A stretch of DNA of 64,000 nucleotides from Eutrigla gurnardus (taxonomy: Eukaryota; Chordata; Actinopteri; Perciformes; Triglidae). The notes beneath the pieces are model-generated. The model saw nothing but the letters and a program-made list of their open reading frames with translations, was not told the DNA's origin and ran no database searches. The position numbers and the translations under genes were made by a program. The stretch is taken from the NCBI GenBank assembly GCA_963514095.1, contig OY741275.1, forward strand, positions 25,934,056-25,998,055, in the 5' to 3' direction. Shown in pieces: positions 35,591 to 49,218 of this stretch (the first letter of the stretch is position 1; every line of letters begins with the position of its first letter).

Positions 35591-37960
35591 GAGAAAAGAG
35601 AGAGGGGAAGAGAAACAGCTAGTGGCGATCAGGGCACCTCTCCATCAAAGCCCCTGTAAACAATGGTACCTCGGCAACACGCAAATGGCATTTTTGGAAT
35701 ATGGCTGATGACTTTTTGGGGTTCCTCCCCTCCTCCTCCTGCTTCCTCTCCACACTCTTTCCTGCCAAATACATACTTACAGAGCATGCATAATTTAAAT
35801 CAAGACTCTGAGGGGTCCACCGAGCAAGACTGGTTCCTTGTTAAGAGGACCACGATACGGTTTAGTAGAACTTCAGGGTTTCACCAAAGACTTTAATATC
35901 TGTGTGAAAACCAGCGTTGAAAAGAGGGTAAAGTCTAATGTACAATTTGCAGAACACGCAAGTGCAGAAGTGTCTGTGGGCTAAAAATAGTGTGTTAATC
36001 ATCAGTAAATTAGCATTTAATGAAAGTGAAATATGATTAGGTGATGATGTGCTGTTATTGTTCGTTATTAAGCATGAATACTGTCGTTCTGAAACTTTCC
36101 CTACACTTCAGATCTAAAACAAGTGAACATTTTCCATGCAGGTGTGAAAACCAGTTTGAAGCGCGAGACAAATCTGGAGGGTTAGTAAGTAGTGGAGTGT
36201 TCATTATGAAGTCTGATTTAACACGTGATGAATCCTACCTTCCCTCGGTGAAAACGGAGGCTACCATGTTTTAAATGTTTTGTGACTTGAAAGTAGTTTT
36301 ACCTGACTTTTCTTTTTTTTGTTCTCCTCCTCCTCCTCTCGGAGAGGCCAAGGAGTGTTATGGCAAAGTACTATCTGGTTGATTCTTATTCTGTGGGGGT
36401 AGAGAGTGGGTGAGGCAGCCAGATGGTAGGAGTCTTTGATTCTCCAGATGGCTGTTCTGTGTGGTGCTCAGTGACACTGGGCAGGCTCATTGACATGCTG
36501 CCTCTCCCTCTCTCCTCCATCTCTTCGCCTCCTCTTCCTTCAACTCCTCCTCCAAAACACAGTCACCGTTACGAAGATGGATACCAGCCCCCCCCCCCCC
36601 GGCCTCTCGCCGCAGATCTTCAGAGGATGGGTCGGGCCTTTCCACTTAGCCCCCAACCAAAAGGAAAATGTCAATGTTTGGGATCATATTGATGACACCC
36701 ATTTGCCACTGTCAAATCTACCTAAACTGTCTACGGGAGGTGGAGTGTTATTGGAAAACAGGGTGATTTGAGGGATGAGCAACCGCTGATCTTAGGTCAG
36801 CGCCTCCACGAGGTACTTTCATCCGTTTAAGGGGGCACAAAGTACAGCTCTGAGTTCTGGAAATCTTCAATCTCACGTAGCGGCATGTCAAAGAACACAT
36901 GTGCAGCCGCTGTGCAGTAGAAACAAAAGATCTGCCTATGTCCGTATGATTATTATAAGCAAGGTGAATGATACATTTTATAGCTTTATATAGAATACAG
37001 ACTGTTCTAACTATTATTAAGTCGTTTCCCCAGTGTGTATAAATGATTATATAAGCGCTGACATACGTAGATATTGTCATCTTGACCCCTTCCTCATAAT
37101 TTTTATGGAAGGAGAAAACGCCCACTTGCTATATACTCGCCGCTGGAAAATGAATCTACCGTCTAAATTAGTCAGTTACGACAAAATCTCAGCCTAATTT
37201 GAATTTGGAGCGGTTAAGACGGCGTTTTTTCTGACTGATCAGCCGGAGCCTCGGCATTAAAACGCTCCCTGCTTTTATTCCCTGACCCCTGGTGCACCTC
37301 TCCTTTTGGGGTCATATCATCATTACCATAGTGCAAGCTCAGAGGCTGCGTTTCTGTGTGCCTTAATTAATGTGTGTTTATAGGGGGCCACAGGAGTGAG
37401 TGCACTTAATGAAACATTGCTACGGTAGCCTCCGGGGGTCCAGGAGAGACAGCTTCTCTATTGTGCTGCTGATTCTTACAGGCTGTAAACACTTAATTGA
37501 TCTGAGGAGCATATTTCACTGCACATTCTAGGGAAATCCTTTTCGAATTGGGACCTGTTCATGATTACTTTTTAACGTCTCTTTAAGGAGGTTGGGAGAA
37601 GGAAGAAAAAAAAAATCATCGCTGTCTGGTGTCTGTTTATTTGTGCAAAGCAAGGGTTAATTAACGATAACGCAAACTGAATGCAAAAAAAAAAAACCTC
37701 CCCCCTTAAAACAAAAAACAAAAAGCAGAAGAGCAAACGGTGGATGAAGATACAGAAAGGAAAAATCAAAGGGGAAAAGGATGTGAGCTGTCTTTGTTTG
37801 TGAGGGTGTGTGGTTATGATAATACCACTGAAAATGATCTCCGATTGTTGTGATGTCACGTCTGGGAGTCTGGGGGGTAAAGGGGGGGTGTTGGTGCTAT
37901 AAAAAGGCCTGGAGGTCCCTCTCCTGTGGTGGATTGCTTTCCTGTAGCAAAGAGTGATCC

Positions 37961-37996
37961 TGTGTGTGTGTGTCTGTGTGTGTGTGTGTGTGTGTG
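37961..37996. repeat. (TG)n microsatellite with one TC interruption
   Basis: First member of the microsatellite cluster at 37.9-41.8 kb. Confidence 0.94.
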
Positions 37997-38148
37997 CACT
38001 GGGGCCGATGACAGGGGCCATGGCCTCCACACCCGGGGGACCGCCAATGAGAAAGAAGCATTTCCTCTAACATTCCACGGGTCACAAAAACAATTTGCCC
38101 AGAGAAAAGTGGCTAAAGAGCCGCAATGTTACTTGAGTGGAGCTGATG

Positions 38149-38176
<28 letters not shown>
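38149..38176. repeat. (GT)14 microsatellite
   Basis: Uninterrupted GT run in the microsatellite cluster. Confidence 0.94.
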
Positions 38177-38181
<5 letters not shown>

Positions 38182-38580
38182 CTAACTGCTTCTGTTTTCT
38201 TTCACTTTCCTACTTTAATGGGAAACATGTGCAATAGTTTACAATTAAGCAGACAAAACATGACAAGCGGTTTCAAAAAAATATTATTCCGCTAGCGACA
38301 ACGGGCGCTTTATAATTAATACGTTTGCTGTGTGAGACTGTTCTGCATTGCAAGAAACAAATTCATTTTTCACGCTTCAATTGCTTTGTGATTACTGTTA
38401 ATCGAGAACACAGAATGATTCCCTACTTCATTACCGCGTACACAGACCTAACAGTCTGCAGCAAACGACGTGACTAACCCCCGTATTTTATTTGGGCGTC
38501 CACCATCCCAGCAATCCTCTAAATATGTCCACTGGAGTCGACCGCATCGTCTAAATATAAACATAAGACGATCAGCGGCT

Positions 38581-38582
<2 letters not shown>

Positions 38583-38637
<55 letters not shown>
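38583..38637. repeat. (CA)27 microsatellite
   Basis: Uninterrupted CA run, in opposite orientation to the two TG runs just before it. Confidence 0.96.
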
Positions 38638-38639
<2 letters not shown>

Positions 38640-38781
38640 TTATCTCAGTCAGGACCCTCAAAGAACTTTCATGATGATATAACATCAGGTCAAGTTAAAA
38701 CCCGGAGTAGATATGTCAGGCTAAGCCCACCACAAATAAGCCATAGAGCTGATAGAGACACAGCCTGAATGCTGCAGGCAG

Positions 38782-38800
38782 ACACACACACACACACACA

Positions 38801-38835
<35 letters not shown>
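38782..38835. repeat. (AC)n microsatellite with one CT interruption
   Basis: AC run broken once by CTC near 38800-38803. Confidence 0.95.
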
Positions 38836-38836
<1 letters not shown>

Positions 38837-40037
38837 ACTTTCTCTTTCCTTCCCACAGCCCACATGAGCCGACTTCTGGGACAGGTACAGAGAACAGAGC
38901 GGACATTCCTCAAAATACCCTCCGATCTAGGACAAGTGAAACACAGACAATGACGAGTGGCCGCCGCAGCGCCGCTAACACAGTAATCTGAGGGACGGGA
39001 TGAAAAAATAAATAAATAAAAGAGCCCTTTTTGTGGAATGACCGTGAGGCCATAACACAAACTGCTGTGTTGTGGGCCGCTGTGTGTTTAGGGGCTTATC
39101 CTTCTCACTCATCCAGATAAAAGTTGGCCAGAGTGTGAAGTGCGTCTCTCTCCCTCTCTCTCTGGCTGAGTATGAAAATGTGTTTAGCGGCAGGTCTTAA
39201 GAGGAGCTGATTGGGGGTGGAGGCTTCTCCCTGAACACAGTGCTATCCCTGGGAGAGCGAGGCCAGGTAGTTAATAGGGGTCAGAGCTAGGGCTGAAGTG
39301 TAAATTGGCAGGGGTGCATCAATTAGAGGGTGGCAGAGGCTAGGATAAGGAGAGGAGAGACGGGCTAGATGGAGCAGGAGACAAGCATATAATCTTTATC
39401 ACCACGGTGCGATGCTGCAGGAGGTCTGTCCAAAGGAGGGGGTCAAAAAAAAAAAAAAAAAAGCTCCAATATTGCACAAATTAATGAGACAAAGCACCAG
39501 CTTTATATCCGTGGCTAGAATGAGATTCGAGTAATCAGAGAGCGGCTCGTCAAGCTCGCCGCGTCGACGTTTCTCCCTCTGAAGACACAAATAAGCGTTG
39601 ACTGCTTCTCCAGTGTCCACCTCTTATTTGCATGGACGTTACAAGACGGCAACCAGCCGGGATACGAGAGAAGGACAGGAGGACATAACGGCGGGAGGAA
39701 AAAAAGCAGCGCCGACGTCGGCGGCGTCAGCGTTGCCCTCTCGCCTCGTCGCGTTGTCCTTGTGTGCACGAGTTATTCAAAAAGAGGGAGAGATATTTGA
39801 TTATATTGTGTTCACCTATCCAAGTGATCCAAATGATTTGAACACTGAGCATTGGAGCAGACGGAGCTTACATTTGCAATCTTATACCGTTTAAGTGTAT
39901 ATTGGAAAAAAGACAATCTCACTTATTGAACACATTCACCCTGGAGGGCAAACTGCTACGGTAATGAACACCACACTCTCAGAGAATTACAGTGTCCTTT
40001 ATCCTGCTGTAGTGGAGGATGAAAAAGGATCTGGGCC

Positions 40038-40038
<1 letters not shown>

Positions 40039-40127
<89 letters not shown>
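40039..40127. repeat. (AC)44 microsatellite
   Basis: Eighty-nine bases of uninterrupted AC, the longest dinucleotide array in the window. Confidence 0.97.
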
Positions 40128-40129
<2 letters not shown>

Positions 40130-41439
40130 GAAAAAAACAGACGAAAACTAGAAGAGAGAGGGGAAAAAGGGGAGCAAACACACATTTCAAGACCCCGTAA
40201 ACCTGTAAACAAAATCTGTGGAGCAGATAAATTACAAACGCCACAACGCAATTAAAGCCAAATTCAATTTGAGCACACACTGTCCATCTGTCACGGTGAA
40301 ACAAAAGCCGTGGACCTCCATTACTACCGAATCCCTGCGCCCTGTTAATTTGCTCGCTGGGAGATTTTTTTTCCCCGTTTTCTAGGAGCGGGGGCCGAAA
40401 CTCAAATGCCAGGGTTGCTCGCTCAGGGTTACGTCCACTGAAAGCAGCCTCCAGATGCTCCCAATCAGCCCTCATCAAACCGCCACCTCTATTTCGCCGA
40501 TACAAATATTTCCCCCCACCCCCACCCCCACCTGATCTTAATGAGTGTTTTTTTATTCAACAATTCAGCGAGGCAAGGATACCTCAGGAGAGTGGCATCT
40601 ACATTCCAGCGCATTTCCTAATGGTGCAACCTGGAATTAGCAATCCAACAAATCAAAAATTCATAGTGGATTGTCTTTTTGATCACATCAGCATGTCTTC
40701 CAGAGGATGACTAAAAGCCCCGTCTAACAGGTGAGGAACATAACAGCTGATACAGTCACAGTGTGCATGTTAGATGTTTAGTCAGGCTCCGGTGAATCGT
40801 CGGTTTGTTTCCGTTGGTCCTGGTGAAACAGAAGCGCTCCTCTCGCTAATCCTGTTTGGCCACTTTAGAACGGCAGATAGGGATCTGTTGCCCCAGAATC
40901 TGAGAGTGGGGTTCAAGGGACTGAGCTTTCACTGCTTTAAGCCAGCGGGTGGAGGAGGGTGGGTTGGTGGGTGGGGTGGTGGGGGGGAACTATCATCTTC
41001 AAAGGTGGAAAGAGTGTGTCAATTTAAAATCAGAAATGTATCTGGCATCTTTATGCTTCTTAAACTACAATACATCTCGGCTGATTAGAGCACATCAAAG
41101 ACGGCTCATTCATTCCTCAGAGCAATGAGGGGAGATTTTTAATTGCAAAATGTTAAACCTCACAATTAAAAGGCTTTGTGCTACTCAGACGCAAACCCAA
41201 ACACACAACAATTAAGGACAGCATACAAATTAGCCTCCGCGAAACCAGACTCGGGGACGAGGACTAACAAGTGTGCTGCGCAAATAACGCCACGGAAAAT
41301 CGCAATCTGCGACACTTTCTGCCAGGAAACCTTCTCTCTTAGACAAACAGATTTTGAAATAAATCTATATATAACAATAAAAAAAAAAGATGTATGCATG
41401 CAAACAAGTGTGCACTATTCACACTCACGCCACCATTGA

Positions 41440-41670
41440 AGTGTCAGTGTGTCAGAAAGGGCTGTGCCTGCCATGATAAGAGGCTGACAATGATACTGTA
41501 CAGCTATTAGGAGGCTGGAAATAGCCTGCCAATACAAACAGTTGGTCGGGCCAGCCCATTGTCAGGTCTCAGGATTTACAGCGAAGCCCAAAGAATCTAA
41601 GTCAATTGCACTTTTGTAGGTAGTTTCCTGGAACCTTTTCACGGTATTGTTTCCCTTTAGCATTTAGCAT
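41440..41670. promoter_or_regulatory. Candidate conserved element, intron 1
   Basis: Unique balanced-composition block between microsatellites: CCATGATAAGAGGCTGAC, CAGCTATTAGGAGGC, GCCAATACAAACAG, AGCCCATTGTCAGG, AAGTCAATTGCAC and GAGCATTAATACAAGG. It stands out because the surrounding 4 kb is the most microsatellite-dense part of the window. Confidence 0.4.
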
Positions 41671-41764
41671 CCTTGAGCATTAATACAAGGAAAATAAACA
41701 CATTGGGAAAAAAAAAAAAAAGGTGTGACGGTAAGCGAACAGATAAAAGTGTCGTGGTAACCTT

Positions 41765-41765
<1 letters not shown>

Positions 41766-41806
<41 letters not shown>
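41766..41806. repeat. (CA)20 microsatellite
   Basis: Uninterrupted CA run at the right end of the microsatellite cluster. Confidence 0.95.
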
Positions 41807-41807
<1 letters not shown>

Positions 41808-43353
41808 GTGTCCCTATAACAAGCACAGAGCCCCCTTTTCTTTCTTTTTTACAAGCCCTCAGAGTAACAACCATGTCTAATTAAAATTCACATTTCACCC
41901 AAAAAGGGAAAACAAGCTCATCTTTGAAGAATCCCGTCCGTCCTCGCCCTGGTCATGAATTTCGGATAAACATTGTGATACACGGCGAGTAGTGCCACAT
42001 TAATTAAAAGCCTTGATAGACGCGGGCTTCCATCTAACAGACCTATCAGGAATTAAATTTGTATCGGCGGCAGAAAGAGCAGTTGAGGGGTCCCTCAGGG
42101 GGATTAATGAAACAGACTTTCATAGAGGAGGCATCAGAGCACATGGGGCTGAGGGGAGGAGGCGGCGGCGGCGGCGAAGAAAGGGCCAGCAGCAGGATGT
42201 CATGTGTGGGACCGCCGCGTCGCTGACCTCTCATTTCATACTTTAATAAAGTCGCACCCAGGTGTCCTTGATGCCTTCCAGTCGCCTGGGGGGCTCCGGG
42301 AAGAAAAAAAGCTAAACAGGAGGCAGCCATAACATAATTCTGAATGCTCTGCCCCTCCCTCTCCGTGGCGTTGTGTTATACATCCGTGGGCATGCACACA
42401 CAAGCTCTCCTGCACACCAACACACTACTGCTGCTGCACTTCGACGTCCAAGGCCTTTAATCAGACACGTTTCGGTTGAGAAACACACATTTCCTCATTG
42501 AAGTATTTAACGTCAGGGTTTTGCAATGTGCAATGCAAAGTAGCGGTGTGTTACATCAATTTCTGCAGAACAGAGCCGGGGCGGCGTTTGCCATGTCACG
42601 TCAGGTTTCATGATTTACTATCATGTGCAGTTGGTTACAGGAAATTGGAACAGCGCTGACTTGCTTTTGAACTGTGGTTGAGACAGTTTTCTGTCGAAAA
42701 ACAGAAGCAGATTATTTCAATGAGACGGCAGCAGATTTTAGAGATGTACAGTGTGCAATATGTTATCACAACACGGGTCGGGGGCCCCCAGACAGCTGCT
42801 ATCTGTCATAAACTCTATGGCTATTGTTGGCCCCGGCGCTCCGCGGCAACATGTGACCTAATCTAGATGAGCAGCCACTGAGCAAATACAGAGTGGAATG
42901 GTGTCATTTTTAATAAAGCTGTTTTATGGACTCCAGTCAACAGAGCCAGAGGAACAGGCTGAAACTTCCTTGTGCAAATGATATGGCAGTCGGAGTTTCA
43001 TAACTTCCTCTACTCAGGCAAGCCTGTGGCAAGTCTCCGAACAGAGCAGCTAGTCGGGGGGGAGAGAGAGAGAGAGAATAACCTAAGCCTTATCAAGATT
43101 TCACAGAGACATTTCTTTAATTAGTTTTAATATTTCTTGTTTAGATAATGTCAGCCAATTGACAATTCGGTCCCAAACGGAACAGGGGGGGGGGGGGGGT
43201 CTGCACTTCTCTGATACAGAGAAAATGGCTGATTAAAAAAAAAAGAAAGATTTGATTTAAATGCATATATTTTGGACAGGAGTCAAACACCTTTTGCACG
43301 CTCCAAAACGTATCGCAAATGCTATCGTGCTGTAAGTATTTGTTGAAGTCACA

Positions 43354-43354
<1 letters not shown>

Positions 43355-43401
<47 letters not shown>
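43355..43401. repeat. (TA)n microsatellite
   Basis: Forty-seven bases of uninterrupted TA, followed by more AT-rich sequence. Confidence 0.95.
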
Positions 43402-43405
<4 letters not shown>

Positions 43406-46400
43406 TATATTTTTTCTCATTATTCATTTGTGAACATTAATTGTGCAAACAATCAACAGCTCCTCCCAGTGTGAACATGTTGGCGATGTGAGGACATCTC
43501 ACCGGTGACGGCGTGGTGATGGAAAAATAATTAGCGTTGCTGAGGAAAAGTTTCCCCTCTCTCTCTCTGAGAGTCTCGGACAAACACACTGGGCTTCACA
43601 ACCCCCCCCAAAAAAAACAATGTTGATCAAAGCACGTAAACATCTGGAGCAACGACTGGAACAAAGATATCTATCTATATTTTTCCAGGATCACCACCGG
43701 AGATAAGCAGCCTGCTGCATGAGGGAAGCACTTAGAATACCAAAGGTTGTTTTTTTGACTGTGTGATACTGTAGCCTACCTGCATACCCCCCCTCCACCT
43801 GTCTTCTCCTCTAATCTTTGCATTTTCACAATCCCCACTCCCACATTAACACAATCTCCGGCTTTTGTACTCATGTCGCCTCTCCCCTCACCACGTATCT
43901 GTTCCTCCACCACCTCCACCTTCTTCCCATTCTCTCCTGCACACACCTTTTTCCTGCTCACCGGGCAGCAGGTGTTGAGTGGTTGTGTTTACTCCCCCCC
44001 CACCTCCACCGCCTCCTTCCTACCCTTCCCTCTCACTGAGGCTCTTTTTCCCTTTCTCTCTCTGTCTTGCTATGTCTCTCCCTCCCTCTCTCTCTCTCTC
44101 TGGCAGCTGGTAGGAGGAGGAGGACGCTATAACAGCTGCACATGAGGGTGGGTGGAAAAAAAAAAAAAGCACACACAAGGCAAACAGCTCCAATCCCCTC
44201 AGGGTTGTCAACTCCAATCCCCCCCAACCCTCCACCCTCCCCAACCTCTGGCGTTTTTAACCAGGCAAACAGAGGGAAACTGTTGCAGTCGGGAAGACAT
44301 CGTTCCATTAGCCCTACCTGGCCATCTCGGCCCACAAGTTTAGAGCCCTCGGCGTGGAGCGGCGTACAACCGACGCGTCAGAAGTAGCCACTTAAATCCA
44401 CTTGCTACCATTTAATGATTTCAAGTTGAAAAACATGTCACTTCCAAATGGAAATTCTTTTTGCTGGGAGGTACTTACATCTGTCGGAGAGAAAACACTA
44501 AACAACGGACACCACCAGGGTGCTTTTCCCACTCTCTCTCTCTCTCTTTTTGAGCTCTCTCAGTGTGTGTGTCGTTTTCACAAACAGCATCAAAATACAT
44601 GAGATCAGCTCTCGGGCTTTGTTTGGCCCTGGCAAGGTTAGGCCAGCCTCATTCCAAATTTCCTGAGGGGGGAAACAAGAGAGAAAAACGATTCCATGCA
44701 GATAAATCACTCGCACAGATCAAAAGACAAATCAGTGGCAAAGACAAAAGATGCTGACTCGCCGAGAACAATGGAGACAGGGAGACGTAGGTATCAGAGG
44801 AGCGCCGGGCCCTCAAAGATCCCCGGCTCCGCTCAATCAAAAAAAAAAAAAAAAGGGGGTTTGCATACTGGGTCAAACAAACTCTCGCTTCCCGCCGGAA
44901 GAGAGGGAGAAAGTGTGTTTTAAAACGGAGCTCCGCCTGTTTATAGAAAAGTACAAGCAGGGTTGGAGTTTCCGGCTTTTGCAAACTCATCTTCTGGGTT
45001 TGTGATTTAGTAGCCACACAGAGAGCGGGGCTAGCCCATGTCCTGGTTTGAGAAGAAAGATGGGATTGGGAGGGGGGGGTAAACTATTTGATATAGAGCA
45101 TCTGCGTGGCGTCGTGCACACGCACACTGTCTGTGTGCTTTGATGTATGCGTTCCTACCGTTCTGCATCCCCAGCCGGGAGGGGAGTGCCGTCCCGTGCA
45201 GCCCTTCACGCATCACGACCCCGCGCTCTTCTATTAACTTCTTCAGTACGAGCAATAAATAAATATATGGAATCCACAACTCTTTATCATCCGCTCATCA
45301 CTTTGGAGAATCGAGGTGTCAGAGAGGAAAAGAGCCCCTTTGGGAGGCGGCGCGTGGGAGACGAGGAGGAAGCGGCGGTGGAGGCGGCGGCGGCCTCCCC
45401 CTCGCCAATATTACCTTTTGATCAAAACTGCTTCACAGATATCAAGAGGAAGCAACACATCACTTTTACAGCTCTGTTGCCTGTTTAAAAAACAATCCTG
45501 ACAAAGGAGAGGGTCATGTGAAAAGCACCTTGTGATTTAGCTTTTTAAAAGCACGCTTTATAATGCAGAGGACTAAATTATGTTCAAAAAACACAGTTCA
45601 CTGTGCACACCACTGACAGCCATTATTTGATCCCCCTCCTCTGAGATCCATGTATGATAACACATCAATTTAGATTAAGGTGATATGAAAGAGAAATGTA
45701 AAACGGGTTTTTTCGAGGTGGGAGGAGGAGGAGCAGATGCATCGGAGATGAAGAAAATGATATTAAAATTAACACGTCGAGCTTCGGCTCAGTTGACCTG
45801 TGAAGTGTGCTCGACGAAGGAAGTGTTTGAAAAAAGACGGAGCTGCACACGAAAATCTGCTGAATGTGTCACACACGTCTTGACATCGGGGATTTATTCG
45901 AATATCATGGGGAGGATAAGGAGGTCAAAGGATTTACCTAATAGATCTGGATGGAGGGTTAGAGGCCCCCCCTTCCCCTGTTCAGGTTCATGGAAGAGTA
46001 TATATATATATATATAAGCGTTATAAAATGTAAAAAACCCTGAGCCGGGGTCGGAGAAACCGACCCACGTTCCACACACCAGCCGCTATCTCCAGTCCAA
46101 ACAAGTGGAGATTTTGATAGCGTTGTTCTGGCCTGGAACGGAGGGAAAAAACAAGCCCGCTGCCACAACAAAGACAGGAAATTCAGCATAGATTCCTACT
46201 TCTCTCTTTTCTCCTGCCTCTCTATACCTAACAATACTGGTAATGGAGAGAGAACAGTGCCCGGGGCTGGCAGAGACACCTGCGACATATTTTCTCCCCC
46301 CTCCTCCTCCCGCCAACACTCACCCCTCCACCCCCCCTCCCTTCCATCCACCCTCCCCGCTCTGCCCACCCCCTCGACATTAAAGTCCTTCACAGAAATC

Positions 46401-46593
46401 AGAATTTAATAAATCACCCCAGAGCCTGACAGAGTTTATCTCCGGGGGTCGCCTCCACTGTGCAGAGACTCACAGACAGACAAAGCCCGGCCCGATAAGA
46501 TGTGAAATTAAATACAGTTAGCAGTTTGAGACAAAGGAGAGAGAGTGTCACACCGAGCTTTGTACGGCGTAAAACGGCTGGCTGCTAGTCGGT

Positions 46594-46644
46594 AACACAC
46601 ACACACACACACACAACCACACACACACACACAGAGAGAGAGAC
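46594..46644. repeat. (AC)n(AG)n compound microsatellite
   Basis: AC run, an AACC interruption, a second AC run, then an AG run. Confidence 0.93.
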
Positions 46645-47066
46645 AGCGGGGTGATTCATTTCAGGTTTCCTCTCACATTTAGCCTCATTTGCATCATCCA
46701 CTGTCAACATATCGCCTCTCCCAGATATGTTCAAGAGCTTTCATTAAACGTCCAGGGGATGACATCCCCCTTTTTTTTTTTTACCCAGATGCGCCATTAT
46801 TAATCACCGGCTCCCCCACTTCTATGTGGACTCATCTCCATCACGGATCAAACGCTATCTCGCCCCGTGTTTCCTTTCATTCGGCAGACATCCCTGACAT
46901 CAGCCATCACCGCGGCTAAAGGAGACTTATGGGAGTGTGTTGGGGCTCAGACGACCTTATGAATGCGGTACATAAGCGTTTAGCACTGAGAGGATATAAA
47001 TGTGAGGATTTGTCCGACGCTGGTAAGGATCTGTCAGAGCAAAAAAAAAGAAAAACCTCCGGCAGC

Positions 47067-47093
47067 CACACACACACACACACACACACACAC
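47067..47093. repeat. (CA)13 microsatellite
   Basis: Uninterrupted CA run in intron 1. Confidence 0.94.
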
Positions 47094-47689
47094 GCCGACT
47101 CTCTGTGAAACAATTAGCCACTCACAGAAAATGAAACATGCAATATGAAACTGCTGCCTGGCGTTTATGATCGGAGCGTGATTGCAATGCTTTCATATGG
47201 GTGTACAGTTATATTATTTTCAATTAGCTGCGGTCTCCAGTTCACATCAGGATATGGCCGACCTCAGCTGTTCAAAGCTGATGCCCCCCCCCCGCTCGGT
47301 AGTTAAGAGAAAGCACAGTCAGGTCTCCAGGACGAAGCTGTGCGGGTTGTTTAATAGGCTTAGCCTGGTCGTCGGACCTGACCTTTTTCCCCTTTAACAA
47401 CACCGAGGGCCCCGGGGCCCCGGTCTCTGGGAACACAATGACCCGCGGGTGAAGCCTAAGCTTCTCCCAATCTCCCATTCTCTCTACAGCTGACCATCCA
47501 CGGCCTCCAACTGATGTCTTCCTGCTGAGACAACAGTGCCAAGGAACTGTCAACAGGGCCCGGACCCCAGCTGGGGGGGGGCCGACTGGGCCTCCTTCGG
47601 GGTCCAGAGAGAGGCTCAAGAGTGGAGTGGCCCGCTCTGCCAGAATGTGGGGAATGACAGGAATGCTGGGTGCCATCACGCCTCCTGAT

Positions 47690-47870
47690 AACATTCTACA
47701 TCTAAGAGCATGATTAGCTGTAGTCAGCCCTCCTTCCCTCAGTTTATGAACAAATGGGCTGCTGGGTATTGTAGGCCTGTCATTACTGTCACTTTTGAGT
47801 CACCCCAACCCCCGAATCACATCGGACATCAATCATTTCAGTGGCCATATTAATTAAAAATGAATCTGTG
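47690..47870. promoter_or_regulatory. Candidate conserved element, intron 1
   Basis: Unique block: GCATGATTAGCTGTAG, TTTATGAACAAATGGG, CCTGTCATTACTGTCAC, CATCAATCATTTCAG and CCATATTAATTAAAAATG. Follows a GC-rich stretch at 47400-47690. Confidence 0.36.
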
Positions 47871-48899
47871 TGTAAATGGAGGCACCAGAGTCCAGTAAGT
47901 ACAGCTCAGAAACTCAGATTAACACATCTATCTCCCCTAAAGCTGCAACATTCTTCGGTTTAGTCCACTCTTGGCGTAGTGAAAAGCTTTTTTCCGGTGG
48001 AAGGCTATCTATTAAAATGTTGTTAGCCTCTCTGACAAGCAGCAGCAGGAAGTGCAGAAGGCACGGCTTCATGACACGGTTTCTATTACGTGTCAATGAC
48101 ATACATTATGATATAAAGAGCAGTACACACACACATTTAAGAGTCACGTCCCAGAAGAGCATCATTGAAAAAATCCATCGCCGTGGCAGCAGAACATCAC
48201 ATAAAAGGAACCGAAATGTTGCTGCGTTGCTTTTGACTTTTTGATCCGTGCCGGCGCCGACAAGGCACTACATTCTTTAGCAAATATATTTTTTTTAACG
48301 TGGTTTATTTTTCCTGCGTTGGAAATGATGGGGGCTTGTGAAAGGTTGTTTCTTTTCTTCTGCTGTGCAAGTAAAAAACTACACAAAGACGTGTTTGATC
48401 TCTGAAATCCGATCTGTATTTCTAGCATTGTCTCCAGTTCCTACTGTGGCATCTTAAAAGGTCAGGAGTGAAAGGCCATTTGATAACTACAGAAAGACCT
48501 TTTGGCTTTATTACGCTGCCTTTCATCTCCTTTCCTGCAGAGGTTAAAACAAAGCATTGCATCCTTTGAAAAAGAAGGGATAAAATGGATCGCTTTGGAG
48601 CCTCAAGCCTTTTTGTCACTGGGAGATTCTGGCATCCAGTGTACAAGGAAAAACTCTTGTGGGATGTGTTTCTGAACGGGGGAAAAAAAAAAGCGATTCT
48701 TCTCAGGCACAATTAGCATATGTCCTCTCAACCTTCTACCAAACCTCTCAATGAGACCCTGGAATCCTATTGAGATATTACCACCACTCAAACAGGCTGC
48801 ATTACACAAAACATCTAAAAGCACGCACACGCTCATACAGGTGCAACAAAAAAGGAAACACACACACACACACATTCACAGCTCAATGACACCCACTTC

Positions 48900-49100
48900 C
48901 CGCTGAATATTCCTTTCTTTTTAATGGTAACCTTGGGAGACGGGCTGCACCGGCGCAACACTTAACAGCCACTAGTCTGAGAAAAATGTTTTTGATATGC
49001 TTGTGTCATTTAATCATCCACATTCTGCCGAGGCTGTGCAGGACAATTTTGCAGGATATTAACTCCCAACTAAACCCTGGCTTGTATCATTTGTGGGGCC
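48900..49100. promoter_or_regulatory. Candidate conserved element, intron 1
   Basis: Unique block flanked by CA repeats: GAATATTCCTTTC, TTTTAATGGTAACC, GTGTCATTTAATCATCC, GGACAATTTTGCAGG and GATATTAACTCCC. No repeats inside. Confidence 0.36.
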
Positions 49101-49183
49101 AGTCAAGCAGGAGTCCCAGGAGGAGCAGAGACTTCCTCCTCACAGTCGTAGTAATCTAAGCTTGACTGGGCGCGCACGTGCAT

Positions 49184-49184
<1 letters not shown>

Positions 49185-49214
<30 letters not shown>
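49185..49214. repeat. (CA)n microsatellite
   Basis: About fifteen CA units following GCGCGCACGTGCATG, an alternating purine-pyrimidine context. Confidence 0.94.

Positions 49215-49218
<4 letters not shown>

Noticed and set aside
39895..40505. Open frames with long Thr-His or Cys-Val runs at CA/TG arrays, here and at about 1.9, 35.3 and 38 kb
   Set aside because: These are translated dinucleotide repeats with no independent coding evidence.
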